NCBI RefSeq assembly: GCF_000721105.1
Contig: NZ_JOEV01000080.1
Coordinates: forward strand, 1-18,818
Source of the DNA: Streptomyces cellulosae
Lineage (GTDB): Bacteria; Actinomycetota; Actinomycetes; Streptomycetales; Streptomycetaceae
DNA length: 18,818 nucleotides
Direction of reading: 5' to 3'
The notes below the pieces were generated by a model, which was not told the origin of the DNA, ran no database searches, and was given only the letters and a program-made list of their open reading frames with translations. A program made the translations under genes and the position numbers. Below are positions 1-7,171 of this stretch, piece by piece (the stretch's first letter is position 1; the number at the start of each line of letters is the position of its first letter).

Positions 1-71
1 GGGCGGGTGGAGTGGGGCGGGCAGCACGGCACGCGGATACGCGTGTGGCCGGTCGTCGACCGCGCAGCGTA

Positions 72-82
72 CGAAAGTTTCG
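72..82 (-). promoter_or_regulatory. LacI-type operator palindrome (CGAAACTTTCG)
   Basis: Read on the minus strand the 11 bases are CGAAACTTTCG, two perfect 5-bp arms around one central base. From memory this matches the palindrome reported upstream of Streptomyces xylanase genes that is bound by a LacI-family repressor (XlnR/BxlR type). It lies about 30 bases downstream of a leftward promoter-like sequence, so it would repress a gene left of this window. A second, one-mismatch copy is at 1525-1535. That the neighbouring LacI protein binds it is inference. Confidence 0.6.
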
Positions 83-110
83 CGATGTGGATCAGATAGT
101 TTCCAGCGGA

Positions 111-139
111 GGTTAGCGACGGTCGCCCGCGGGGGTCAA
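111..139 (-). promoter_or_regulatory. Candidate leftward promoter for a gene left of the window
   Basis: On the minus strand a TTGACC -35-like hexamer (134-139) is followed by a 17-base spacer and CTAACC (111-116) as a weak -10. The operator palindrome at 72-82 lies downstream, a common arrangement for repressor roadblock sites. No start codon of the driven gene could be assigned inside the window. The assignment rests on hexamer similarity and spacing only. Confidence 0.35.
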
Positions 140-233
140 TGGCCGCGCGAGTCACTCCACACGAGGAACACACCGGACCCCCGGCCCCCCGGCCCCCCTC
201 CGACGGACCTGACACCCCCGACACGCCGGGGCG

Positions 234-262
234 CCCGCCGCCGACACGTCATCGGCAGCGGG
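234..262 (-). terminator. Hairpin terminator of the LacI-family gene
   Basis: An 11-bp inverted repeat (arms 234-244 and 252-262, 7-base loop) pairs fully on the minus-strand RNA with one G-U pair. It begins about 40 bases downstream of the LacI stop codon. There is no clear U tract, which is usual for Streptomyces terminators. The rest of 140-303 is C-rich and shows no gene. Confidence 0.6.
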
Positions 263-303
263 CATCAACCCACTTGGTCAGGTGGGGAATTGGCCGTGCG
301 GGA

Positions 304-1392
304 TCAGTTCTCGGGCGGAGCCGTGCTGTCCCGGACCGTCAGGGTCGTCGCGATCTCCAACCCGACCTGGGGTGCCTCCTCGCCGCGGCCGAGCGTGAGA
401 GCGAGCTCGGTCGCGGCGGCGGCCATCTCGGTCAGGGGCTGGTGGACGGTGGTCAGGGGCGGTTCCACCCAGGCCGCGACCGGCAGGTCGTCGAAGCCGA
501 CGACGCTCAGGTCGGCCGGGATGCGCAGGCCGGCCTCGCGTGCCGCCTGGTAGACGCCGAGCGCCTGCAGGTCGTTGGCGGCGAAGATCGCAGACGGGCG
601 GTCGGGCAGGGCCAGCAGGGAACGCGCCGCAGCGCAGCCGTCCTCACGGGTGAGTGGCGCGTGCACGACGAGTTCCGGATCGACCGGCAGGCCCGCTGCG
701 TGCATCGCGGAGCGGTATCCGTCCATCCGGGCGCAGCAGTACAACTGGTCCTGCGGGCCGCCGATCATGGCGATGCGGCGGTGCCCGAGCTCGGTGAGGT
801 GACGGGTCGCGGCCCGGCCGCCGGACCAGTTGGTGGCGCCCACGAACGGGACGTCGTCCGGCAGTTCCGTGGCCGGGTCGAAGACGACGAACGGGATGCC
901 CTTCGCCTTCAGTTGCGCACGTTCACCCTCGGAGAGCTGGGCCACCGACAGGACGCAGTTCGGACGCCGGAAGACGGTGTCGTCCCAGGTGGGTGGGGCG
1001 GCGTCGTGCAGGCCGAACTCGGAGACCATGACGCCCACGCGATGTTCGCGGGCCACCCGCTCGACGCCCCGGATGATCTCGATCGCCCACATGTGCTTGA
1101 GCTCGCGGAACACGAGCTCCACGACGTTGTTCCGGTTGGCGCCCGTGGGCCTGCGATAGCCGTACCTGTTGACCAGTTCCTCGACCCGCGCGCGCGTGTC
1201 CGCGGAAACCCCCGACTTGCCGTTGATCACCTTGGAGACGGTCGGGACGGAGACTCCCGCCGACTCGGCGATGTACGCGATGGTGACCGGCCGGGACGTG
1301 TCGCCCTGCCCGCCGTCCTTGTCCACCGGGTCCACCGGCTCGTCAACTGCGTAGTCCGCCAAGGTCGCCTTCCCGATCATCGAACCGCTCAC
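304..1392 (-). CDS. LacI-family transcriptional repressor, probably of polysaccharide utilisation
   Basis: The 362-residue product has a LacI helix-turn-helix at about residues 36-82 (IAESAGVSVPTVSKVINGK, then NRYGYRRP). A periplasmic-binding-protein-like effector domain follows, with recognisable blocks HLTELGHRRIAMIGG, IFAANDLQALGVYQAARE and LSVVGFDDLPVA. It should be a cytoplasmic homodimer that releases DNA on binding a sugar. The GTG at 1392 gives an unusual acidic N-terminal extension of about 35 residues; an in-frame ATG at 1380 is the alternative, and neither has a strong ribosome binding site. It is divergent from the GH5 endoglucanase, so an oligosaccharide released by that enzyme is a reasonable effector. 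The classical Streptomyces CebR site (TGGGAGCGCTCCCA) was not seen nearby; the candidate operators are of CGAAACTTTCG type. The family call is firm, the effector is unknown. Confidence 0.93.
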   Translation of the reverse strand: MSGSMIGKATLADYAVDEPVDPVDKDGGQGDTSRPVTIAYIAESAGVSVPTVSKVINGKSGVSADTRARVEELVNRYGYRRPTGANRNNVVELVFRELKHMWAIEIIRGVERVAREHRVGVMVSEFGLHDAAPPTWDDTVFRRPNCVLSVAQLSEGERAQLKAKGIPFVVFDPATELPDDVPFVGATNWSGGRAATRHLTELGHRRIAMIGGPQDQLYCCARMDGYRSAMHAAGLPVDPELVVHAPLTREDGCAAARSLLALPDRPSAIFAANDLQALGVYQAAREAGLRIPADLSVVGFDDLPVAAWVEPPLTTVHQPLTEMAAAATELALTLGRGEEAPQVGLEIATTLTVRDSTAPPEN

Positions 1393-1524
1393 ACCGGCCG
1401 AGGGCCGGATTCGAGTGCCGGTTGCGCGGCGCCGTCCAGGTGCGCCGCGGCCATTCTCGCATCTCTTGCCGTCGAACCTGTGGTCCCGGCCACACCTTCA
1501 TGTTAACTTCTCCGCCGCACACAG

Positions 1525-1535
1525 CGAAACTTTCC
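1525..1535 (+). promoter_or_regulatory. Candidate LacI operator in the endoglucanase promoter region
   Basis: The bases CGAAACTTTCC match 10 of 11 positions of the palindrome at 72-82. The site is in the 247-base gap between the divergent LacI and GH5 genes, 104 bases upstream of the GH5 start. Placement in the shared promoter region plus a second copy 1.45 kb away supports a real operator. Confidence 0.5.
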
Positions 1536-1588
1536 TTCTCCGCTCCCCTTCGACGGCCGCCTCCAGGCCGAGCCCACGTGTCGACGTG

Positions 1589-1607
1589 TCTGGCACGGAC
1601 TGCCAGA
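1589..1607. promoter_or_regulatory. 7-bp inverted repeat upstream of the endoglucanase
   Basis: A perfect inverted repeat TCTGGCA-N5-TGCCAGA ends 32 bases before the GH5 start codon. It is either a second operator or a hairpin in the 5' leader. Its sequence is unrelated to the CGAAACTTTCG palindrome, so a different regulator would be expected if it is an operator. Confidence 0.35.
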
Positions 1608-1639
1608 TACTGCGCCGCCCCCACCGGAAGGTGCACGTG

Positions 1640-3382
1640 ATGACGAGCAGACTGGCAGGACTCCTCCATCGACGAGGCCGGTCGTCGCGCCTGAAACGAA
1701 GACTGGCGGCACTCTTCCTGGCGATCGCCCTGCTCCCGCTGCTGCCCACCACCGCCCAGGCCGCCGATCCCCCGACACCCCCGCCCAGTGCCCCGGCCGC
1801 CCGCAGCGCGGTGGCGGCGATGCAGCCCGGCTGGAACCTGGGCAACACCTACGACGCCATCCCCGACGAAACCTCCTGGGGCAACCCGCCCGTCACCAGG
1901 GAACTCCTGAAAAAGGTCACATCGCAGGGATTCCGGAGCATCCGGCTGCCCGTCACCTGGGGTGTCCACCAGGGCGCGGCGCCCGACTACACGATCGACC
2001 CGGCCTGGATGGCGAAGGTGCGGCAGGTCGTCGACTGGGCACTGGACGAGGACCTGTACGTGATGATCAACATGCATCACGACTCGTGGATGTGGGTCAA
2101 CAACCTCTCGGCGGACCACGACGCCGTCCTCGCCCGCTACACCGCCACCTGGACCCAGGTCGCGGCGGAGTTCCGGGACGAACCGTCCAAGCTGGTGTTC
2201 GAGAGCATCAACGAGCCGACGTTCAGCGGCACTTCGAGTGACGACGACAACTACCGGCTGCTGGCCGAACTCAACCGCGTGTTCCATCGGATCGTGCGCG
2301 AGTCCGGCGGCAAGAACGCCGCGCGCCTGCTCGTGCTGCCCACCCTGTACACGAACGCCGACCAGGGCCGGCTGGACGCGCTGGCCGGCGAGCTGACCTC
2401 CCTGCGCGATCCCATGGTCGCCACGACGATCCACTTCTACGGCTGGTGGCCGTTCAGCGTGAACATCGCCGGCTACACCAGGTTCGACGCCACTTCCGAA
2501 CAGGATCTCACCGGCACGTTCGACCGTGTGTACAACTCCTTCGTCGAACGGGGCATCCCGGTCATCATCGGCGAGTACGCCCTGCTGGCGTACGACCACA
2601 ACCGTCCCGGCATCATCGAACGGGGCGAGGTGCGCAAGTACTTCGAGTTCCTCGGCGACCACGCCCGCCGGCGCAAGCTCACCACCATGCTGTGGGACGC
2701 CGGTCAGTTCCTGAACCGCAACACCCTGCAATGGCGGGATCCGGAACTGTTCGCCCAGATCAAGTCGAGCTGGACCACGCGTTCGGGCACCGCCTCCAGC
2801 GACATGGTGTTCCTCCCGAAGTCGAGCGCCGTCACCAGCCAGACGCTCACCCTGAACCCGAACGGCACCGACTTCCAGGGCCTGCGGCACGGCTCCCGCA
2901 ATCTCCTCAAGGGCAAGGACTACACCGTCTCAGGCAACCAGCTGACGCTGACGGCCGTCGCACTCACCGAGCTGGCGGGCGACCGTAACTACGGAGTCGA
3001 CGCGACGTTGGAGGCCCGGTTCTCGCGCGGTGTCCCGTGGCGGATCGATGTGATCTCCTACGACAGCCCGGTGCTGTCCGACGCTGCAGGAAACACCGGC
3101 GGCCTGACCGTCCCCACCCGGTTCCGCGGCGACATGCCGGCGACCATGGAGGCCAGGTACGACGACGGCAGCAACGCGGGCCCGGCGAGCTGGACTCCGT
3201 ACCAGCAGTGGGACACCGCCTTCTCGGCGTACACGGGCGACTCCATCAAGCTGACCTCCGACTTCGTCAACTCGCTGAAGGACGACTCCCGGGTGACCCT
3301 CACCTTCCACTTCTGGAGCGGCGCGACGGCGACCTACCACGTCGTCAAGACGGGCGACACGGTGACGGGCTCGACCGCCTGA
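1640..3382 (+). CDS. Secreted GH5 (subfamily 4-like) endoglucanase with X2 and CBM46-like modules
   Basis: The 580-residue protein hydrolyses beta-1,4-glucan-type polysaccharides (cellulose, mixed-linkage glucan or xyloglucan) outside the cell. A basic n-region, hydrophobic core and AQA site predict Sec cleavage after about residue 41, followed by a Pro-rich linker. The GH5 barrel spans about 55-380: GWNLGNTYDA near 64, NMHHDSW near 144, acid/base Glu192 in NEP, HFYGWW near 265, and nucleophile Glu312 in IIGEYAL. Residues about 388-480 resemble the Ig-like X2 module (FLPKSSAVTSQTLTLNPNG), and about 485-575 a CBM46 domain ending TLTFHFWSGATATYHV. This order matches Bacillus Cel5B-type enzymes, in which the last two modules help bind xyloglucan. 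The ATG at 1640 follows GGAAGG at 1626; in-frame upstream sequence lacks coding character. Family call is firm; exact substrate is inferred. Confidence 0.93.
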   Translation: MTSRLAGLLHRRGRSSRLKRRLAALFLAIALLPLLPTTAQAADPPTPPPSAPAARSAVAAMQPGWNLGNTYDAIPDETSWGNPPVTRELLKKVTSQGFRSIRLPVTWGVHQGAAPDYTIDPAWMAKVRQVVDWALDEDLYVMINMHHDSWMWVNNLSADHDAVLARYTATWTQVAAEFRDEPSKLVFESINEPTFSGTSSDDDNYRLLAELNRVFHRIVRESGGKNAARLLVLPTLYTNADQGRLDALAGELTSLRDPMVATTIHFYGWWPFSVNIAGYTRFDATSEQDLTGTFDRVYNSFVERGIPVIIGEYALLAYDHNRPGIIERGEVRKYFEFLGDHARRRKLTTMLWDAGQFLNRNTLQWRDPELFAQIKSSWTTRSGTASSDMVFLPKSSAVTSQTLTLNPNGTDFQGLRHGSRNLLKGKDYTVSGNQLTLTAVALTELAGDRNYGVDATLEARFSRGVPWRIDVISYDSPVLSDAAGNTGGLTVPTRFRGDMPATMEARYDDGSNAGPASWTPYQQWDTAFSAYTGDSIKLTSDFVNSLKDDSRVTLTFHFWSGATATYHVVKTGDTVTGSTA

Positions 3383-3400
3383 CGACGGCAACAGCCGTTG
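3383..3400 (+). terminator. Hairpin directly after the endoglucanase
   Basis: Immediately after the TGA stop, 3383-3389 and 3394-3400 form a 7-bp stem (one G-U pair) with an AACA loop. There is no U tract. It is a plausible but short terminator, and no plus-strand gene follows. Confidence 0.4.
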
Positions 3401-3548
3401 TGGCATGGCGGTGGCACCCCCGTCGGCATGGAAGGAGCCGCGGGGGATGTGACTTGCGGACAGTTCGGCCAGGACCGTGGGGACGTCGGTCGGTGAAGAG
3501 CTTCCTGGCGGGTCACTGATCTTCTCGGAGGACGCGAAGTCGCGCGGT

Positions 3549-3638
3549 TCAGCTGATGTCGAAGCCCTGGCGGCCGAAGCGGCGGGCACCGGCGGCGCCG
3601 AGTCCGGTTCCGGCTCCGATGAGGGCGAACGTGGTCAC
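3549..3638 (-). pseudogene. 5' fragment (29 codons) of an atypical SDR gene
   Basis: A GTG start preceded by AAGGAG six bases upstream opens a 29-codon frame reading TTFALIGAGTGLGAAGARRFG and then GRQGFDIS before a TGA. It closely matches residues 1-26 of the intact SDR at 16531-17196 (TTFALIGAGPGLGLAAARRFG), i.e. the GxGxxG nucleotide-binding start of a Rossmann fold. Nothing resembling the rest of that protein follows in any minus-strand frame down to 3383, so it is a truncated duplicate rather than a complete small gene. The preserved ribosome binding site means a short peptide could still be made. It lies 35 bases beyond the DUF2255 stop codon and faces the GH5 gene end. Confidence 0.75.
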
Positions 3639-3673
3639 GAGCTACTCCTTGCGAGGGACTGAGCAGGGTTCGG

Positions 3674-4048
3674 TCAGCGGGGGGTGAGCTTGAGGGTGGT
3701 GGCGCGGGCCCGGTCGGCGACCATCGGTGGGACGTAGGCGCTGGCGGCGGCGTACTTGGTGCGGTAGGCGCTGTCGATGCGGTCGTTGAGCGCGCCGTCG
3801 TGGATCGGGGTCAAGGTGACGTCCTGGTCGATGCCGCCACAGCGGATGTGTCCGGTGCCGCTGGCCTTCGCGGTGCGGAACCAGGCACCGTCTGGGCCGT
3901 TGTAGGAACGCACGTAGAGGTCGTCTCCTTCGCGCACCACCCAGATGGTGGTGGGCGTGCGCAGCCGGCCGTCGGCCCGCTGGGGCTGGATGTGCAGTTC
4001 TCCGGTCTGCTCGATCGCGTCGAGCTGGTCGCTGGTCCAGTGCGTCAT
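3674..4048 (-). CDS. DUF2255 family protein
   Basis: This 124-residue protein resembles the DUF2255 family, small actinobacterial proteins with a predicted split-beta-barrel fold related to flavin-reductase-like or nitroreductase-like barrels. Visible features are TTIWVVREGDDLYVRSYNG (33-51), GAWFRTAKASGTGHI (54-68) and a C-terminal YRTKY near 95-99. No signal peptide or membrane segment is seen. The start ATG at 4048 has GAAGGAG, which overlaps the stop codon of the upstream MFS gene 14 bases away, so the two are translationally linked in one operon. The biochemical role is unknown; a cofactor-binding or redox function fits fold and neighbours but is inference. Confidence 0.82.
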   Translation of the reverse strand: MTHWTSDQLDAIEQTGELHIQPQRADGRLRTPTTIWVVREGDDLYVRSYNGPDGAWFRTAKASGTGHIRCGGIDQDVTLTPIHDGALNDRIDSAYRTKYAAASAYVPPMVADRARATTLKLTPR

Positions 4049-4062
4049 CGCGGTGTCTCCTT

Positions 4063-5583
4063 CTACGCGCGGTTGTCCGTGGAGGGGGGAGCCGCAGGCC
4101 GGGGAACGGCCGGAGCGGCGCGGTCTTCTTCTTCTGGGGCGCCCGCTGGTGTGGGGCGGAGGTAGAGGCTGGCGGTAGCGGCGGCCAGGGTGGTCAAGGC
4201 GGCGAGGACGAGGCTGATGCGCAGCCCGGGTAGGAAGTGCGTCTGGTCGGCGATGAGGGCACCGAAGACGGCGACGGCGAGTGCGCCGCCGAGCTGGCGG
4301 CTGGTGTTGAAGACGCCGCTGGCGGTGCCTGTCTGGTGGGCGGGGACGCTGTTGACGAGCAGCGCGGTGGTCGGAGGCATGGCGAGCGGGCCGCCGAGTC
4401 CGACCGGCAGCATCAGCAGGGCCAGCGCCCACGTCGGTATCCCGGCCGGCACCAGGGCCAGCGAGAGCAGGCCGCAGGTCATGAGGTACATGCCGCACCC
4501 GATCGGCACCCGGGGCCCGAAGCGTTCGGCGGCGCGGGCGGAGAGCGGGTTGACGAACGCGGAGAGCACCGTCATCGGGACGAACGTGAGCCCGGTCGCG
4601 AGCGCGGACAGGCCGCGCTGCTGCTGGAGGTGGATGCTGAAGACGAACACCATGCCGTAGAAGGCAGCCATGAACGCGAACCCGGCGCCGCAGGAGATCA
4701 GCACGGTCCGTCGGCGCAGCAGCTCCAGCGGCACCATCGGATGCCGGCCGCGGGCCTGGGCCCGGACGAACACCGCGGCTGCACCCACCGTGAGCAGCGC
4801 GGCGGCCCAGACCTGGGGTGCGGCGAATCCGGCGGAACCCGCTTCGATCGCGGCGAACGTCAGCGCGCCCATCGCGAGGACCGCGCTGATCTGCCCGGTG
4901 ACGTCGAAGGGCACGGCGCGGCCCGGTGAGCGGGCGGCGAAGGCCAGCAGCACCAGCGCGGCGACGCCGACCGGCAGGTTGATGAAGAAGATCGTCCGCC
5001 AACTGATCAGGCTGGCCGCACCACCGGCGACCGGCCCGGCGGCGGAGGCGACCGCGCCGCCCACCGCCCATAGCGCCACCGCACGGCCCCGTTTGACCGG
5101 ATCGGAGTACGCCTCGCGGATCAGCGCCAGGCTGGTGGGCATCATCGCGGCCGCCCCGGCACCCTGCACCAGGCGGGCGGCGATCAGGGCGGGCAGGCTG
5201 GGGGCCAGCCCGCACGCGGCGGAAGCGGCCACGAACACCGCCAGGCCCAGGGCGAACGCCCGGCGCGCGCCGACGCGATCCGAGAGCGAACCAGCCGACA
5301 GCAGCAGGGCTGCGAACATCAAGGCGTAGCCGTCGACGACCCACTGCAGGCCCGTCATCCCGCCGCCCAGGTCGGTCCGGATGGCGGGCAGGGCGACGTT
5401 GACGACCAGGGCGTCCAGAGTGATGACGAAGAACCCCAGCAGTGCCGCTGCCAGCGCCGCGCCCGGCCGCACCCGCAGCACCGGCCCCGTCCCGGCACGG
5501 ATACGCCCGGTGACCGGCTGCCCGAGGACTGAGCCTGTGTCGTCGGCCGGCTTGCGCCGGCGCGGAATGGAGTTCTTCAGCAT
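4063..5583 (-). CDS. MFS drug:H+ antiporter, DHA2 (14-TM, EmrB/QacA) type
   Basis: The 506-residue integral membrane protein begins with a basic N-terminus (MLKNSIPRRRK) and has about 14 hydrophobic segments. TM1 contains ITLDALVVNVALPAI, followed by QWVVDGYALMFAALLLSAGSLSDRVGARR, the motif A region of DHA2 exporters, and motif C-like glycines in AAGPVAGGAAS with SWRTIFFINLPVG after it. This signature indicates export of small lipophilic or cationic compounds driven by the proton gradient; the substrate cannot be read from sequence. The start ATG at 5583 has GGAG about eight bases upstream; longer in-frame extensions upstream run through an SDR pseudogene and are not coding. It is followed after 14 bases by the DUF2255 gene in one operon. 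Confidence 0.92.
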   Translation of the reverse strand: MLKNSIPRRRKPADDTGSVLGQPVTGRIRAGTGPVLRVRPGAALAAALLGFFVITLDALVVNVALPAIRTDLGGGMTGLQWVVDGYALMFAALLLSAGSLSDRVGARRAFALGLAVFVAASAACGLAPSLPALIAARLVQGAGAAAMMPTSLALIREAYSDPVKRGRAVALWAVGGAVASAAGPVAGGAASLISWRTIFFINLPVGVAALVLLAFAARSPGRAVPFDVTGQISAVLAMGALTFAAIEAGSAGFAAPQVWAAALLTVGAAAVFVRAQARGRHPMVPLELLRRRTVLISCGAGFAFMAAFYGMVFVFSIHLQQQRGLSALATGLTFVPMTVLSAFVNPLSARAAERFGPRVPIGCGMYLMTCGLLSLALVPAGIPTWALALLMLPVGLGGPLAMPPTTALLVNSVPAHQTGTASGVFNTSRQLGGALAVAVFGALIADQTHFLPGLRISLVLAALTTLAAATASLYLRPTPAGAPEEEDRAAPAVPRPAAPPSTDNRA

Positions 5584-5635
5584 GGTCGTTGCTCCGCCCT
5601 CGGGGCGGCTCGTCCTTTCTGTTCGCGGCAAGGAT

Positions 5636-5719
5636 TCAGCGGGCGACGTACCCGCCGTCGACCGGCAGCGCGGTCCTGACGACGAAGCCTGCCCCGAGGC
5701 CGCACAGCCACAGCAACGC
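5636..5719 (-). pseudogene. 3' fragment (27 codons) of a classical SDR gene
   Basis: The minus strand reads ALLWLCGLGAGFVVRTALPV, then DGGYVAR and a TGA stop. This matches the last 27 residues of the intact SDR at 13594-14361 (AVLWLCSPGAGFVVGVALPV then DGGYVAR). Upstream of 5719 the similarity stops abruptly and the sequence becomes part of an unrelated SDR tail on the opposite strand. It is a non-functional remnant sitting just upstream of the MFS start codon, so it may now serve as 5' leader for that gene. Confidence 0.75.
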
Positions 5720-5958
5720 CGTGGATCCGGGGTGGGTGCCGACCAAGACGGGCGGACCGGACGCACCGGACGATCTGCAGCTCGGCCATCAGGCACAGGG
5801 GTGGCTCGCCTCCAGCGACGGCCCCCAGGCCCTGACCACCGGCGGGTACTGGGTTCCACCGCCGGCAGGTGCAGCCGCACCACGCAGTCCACGGCGAGGC
5901 GCTCCAGGACCGCCTCCTGCGGAGGCCGGCCGAGGAGACGAACACCGCGCTCTGCTGA
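5712..5958 (+). pseudogene. 3' fragment of another SDR (NAD(P)-dependent oxidoreductase), frameshifted
   Basis: On the plus strand, 5712-5852 reads SNAVDPGWVPTKTGGPDAPD then DLQLGHQAQGWLASSDG and TTGGYW, the conserved C-terminal part of an SDR type in which VDPGWVPTKMGGPGAPDDL and TGGYW precede a short basic tail. After TGGYW the frame shifts by one extra base near 5853 and continues as FHRRQVQPHHAVHGEALQDR, then LLRRPAEETNTALC and TGA at 5956-5958. The whole N-terminal part is missing. It is a dead gene carrying both a truncation and a frameshift. No intact paralogue of this SDR type is in the window. Confidence 0.72.
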
Positions 5959-6120
5959 TCGTGGCCATGGGTACCTGCGCTGAGAGTGCTGGTGAACTCC
6001 CCCACGGACGGCCCCTGCCCGCAGCTTTCTGCTCCGGGATCGTTCGCGCTACTCGTCGGAGTACGGAGATGTCGCCGATCCGCGTGTCCCGCACGGTGCG
6101 GCGGGATCATCCGTTCGGGT
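5959..6120. other. Gap with no recognised gene
   Basis: The 162 bases between the plus-strand SDR remnant and the aldo/keto reductase stop codon show no frame with family resemblance and no strong hairpin. The short inverted repeat CCGCAC-G-GTGCGG near 6092-6104 is too tight for a good stem. It may hold the promoter of the MFS-DUF2255 operon, but no convincing hexamers were found. Confidence 0.4.
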
Positions 6121-7107
6121 CTACCAGGCATACGCTTCGGGGGCTTCGCCGCCGGGGCCTGGCCAGATCTCGTCGAGCTTGTCCAGCGTTTCCTTCGACA
6201 GGTGCACGTCGAGGGCGTGCCGACTGGTCGCGAGCTGTTCGGGGGTGCGGGGGCCGACGATCGTGGCGGTGAGGACCGGGTTGTGCAACAGCCAGGCCAG
6301 AGCGACGTCGGCGGGCTGTTCGCCGATCTCGGCGCACAACGCCTCGTACGCCTCCAGCTGAGGCCGGTACCGCTCGATGGCGTCCTGCGTCTTCGGCGTC
6401 GCGCGGCGGCCTTCCCGTGCCTTCTTCAGTGCTCCGCCGAGCAGCCCGCCGCCCAGGGGGCTCCACGGGATCAGGCCGAGCCCGTAGTGGCGAAGTGCCG
6501 GGATCACTTCGAGTTCGATGGTGCGGGCGGACAGGTTGTACAGGCTCTGCTCGGACACCAGGCCGAGGAAGCTGCGGGAGGCGGCGGCGTTCTGTGCGGT
6601 CGCGATCTGCCAGCCGGCGAAGTTGCTGCTGCCGACGTAGATCACCTTGCCCTCGCGTACCAGCTGTTCCATCGCCTGCCAGATCTCCTCCCAGGGAGTC
6701 GACCGGTCGATGTGGTGCATCTGGTAGAGGTCGATGTGGTCGGTCTGAAGGCGTCGCAGGCTGTCCTCCGCGGCTTTACGGATTTTGTACGCGGACAGGT
6801 ACTTGTCGTTCGGGCCGGTGCCCATCGGCTGGTACACCTTCGTCGCCAGCACGATCTGCTCCCGCCGGCCGCCCTGGGCGAGCCAGCGCCCGATGATCTC
6901 CTCGGACAGCCCGTACCCCTGCTCCATGTCAGGAGACTGCGGCCCGCCATAGACGTCGGCGGTGTCGAACAGGTTGATGCCGGCCTCCAGCGCGGAGTCC
7001 ATGATCTTGAAACTGGCGGCTTCGTCCGTCGCGTCGCCGAAGTTCATGGTGCCCAGCGCGAGACGGCTGACCTTCAGGCCGGTGCGGCCCAGGTGTGCGC
7101 ACTGCAT
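6121..7107 (-). CDS. Aldo/keto reductase
   Basis: This 328-residue TIM-barrel enzyme should reduce aldehydes or ketones with NADPH in the cytoplasm. The catalytic tetrad is visible as Asp48 and Tyr53 in FDTADVYG, Lys90 in LATK and His131 in LYQMHHID. GxxNFA at the expected barrel position (VGSSNFAGWQ), LIPWSPLGGGLL and the C-terminal cofactor loop IVGPRTPEQLATS follow. The length and order match the AKR families of Streptomyces close to the Kv-beta/YajO type. The ATG at 7107 has AAGGG about nine bases upstream. It lies between an MFS remnant upstream and SDR remnants downstream, and is the main intact oxidoreductase in the degraded part of the locus. The substrate is unknown; aldehyde detoxification fits its neighbours. 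Confidence 0.94.
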   Translation of the reverse strand: MQCAHLGRTGLKVSRLALGTMNFGDATDEAASFKIMDSALEAGINLFDTADVYGGPQSPDMEQGYGLSEEIIGRWLAQGGRREQIVLATKVYQPMGTGPNDKYLSAYKIRKAAEDSLRRLQTDHIDLYQMHHIDRSTPWEEIWQAMEQLVREGKVIYVGSSNFAGWQIATAQNAAASRSFLGLVSEQSLYNLSARTIELEVIPALRHYGLGLIPWSPLGGGLLGGALKKAREGRRATPKTQDAIERYRPQLEAYEALCAEIGEQPADVALAWLLHNPVLTATIVGPRTPEQLATSRHALDVHLSKETLDKLDEIWPGPGGEAPEAYAW

Positions 7108-7171
7108 GGCGTTTGCCCTTCTTGTGGGGGGCGCGGACGGCTGCGTACCCGTGCCGCGAAGAACTCGTGGG

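Noticed and set aside
139..1506. Long plus-strand open frame opposite the LacI gene
   Set aside because: Low-complexity Arg/Gly/Ala/Asp-rich translation without family resemblance; an antisense shadow caused by GC bias.
1393..1639. CebR-type cellulose operator (TGGGAGCGCTCCCA) in the endoglucanase promoter
   Set aside because: Looked for on both strands and not found; the CGAAACTTTCC site fits better.
3477..3662. Plus-strand 61-codon frame after the endoglucanase
   Set aside because: It is the antisense of the SDR 5' fragment at 3549-3638, which has real family similarity.
5913..5925. Palindrome CCTCC-TGC-GGAGG resembling the shared operator
   Set aside because: Half-sites are in the inverse order (CCTCC first), and it lies inside the coding remnant of an SDR, not in a promoter.
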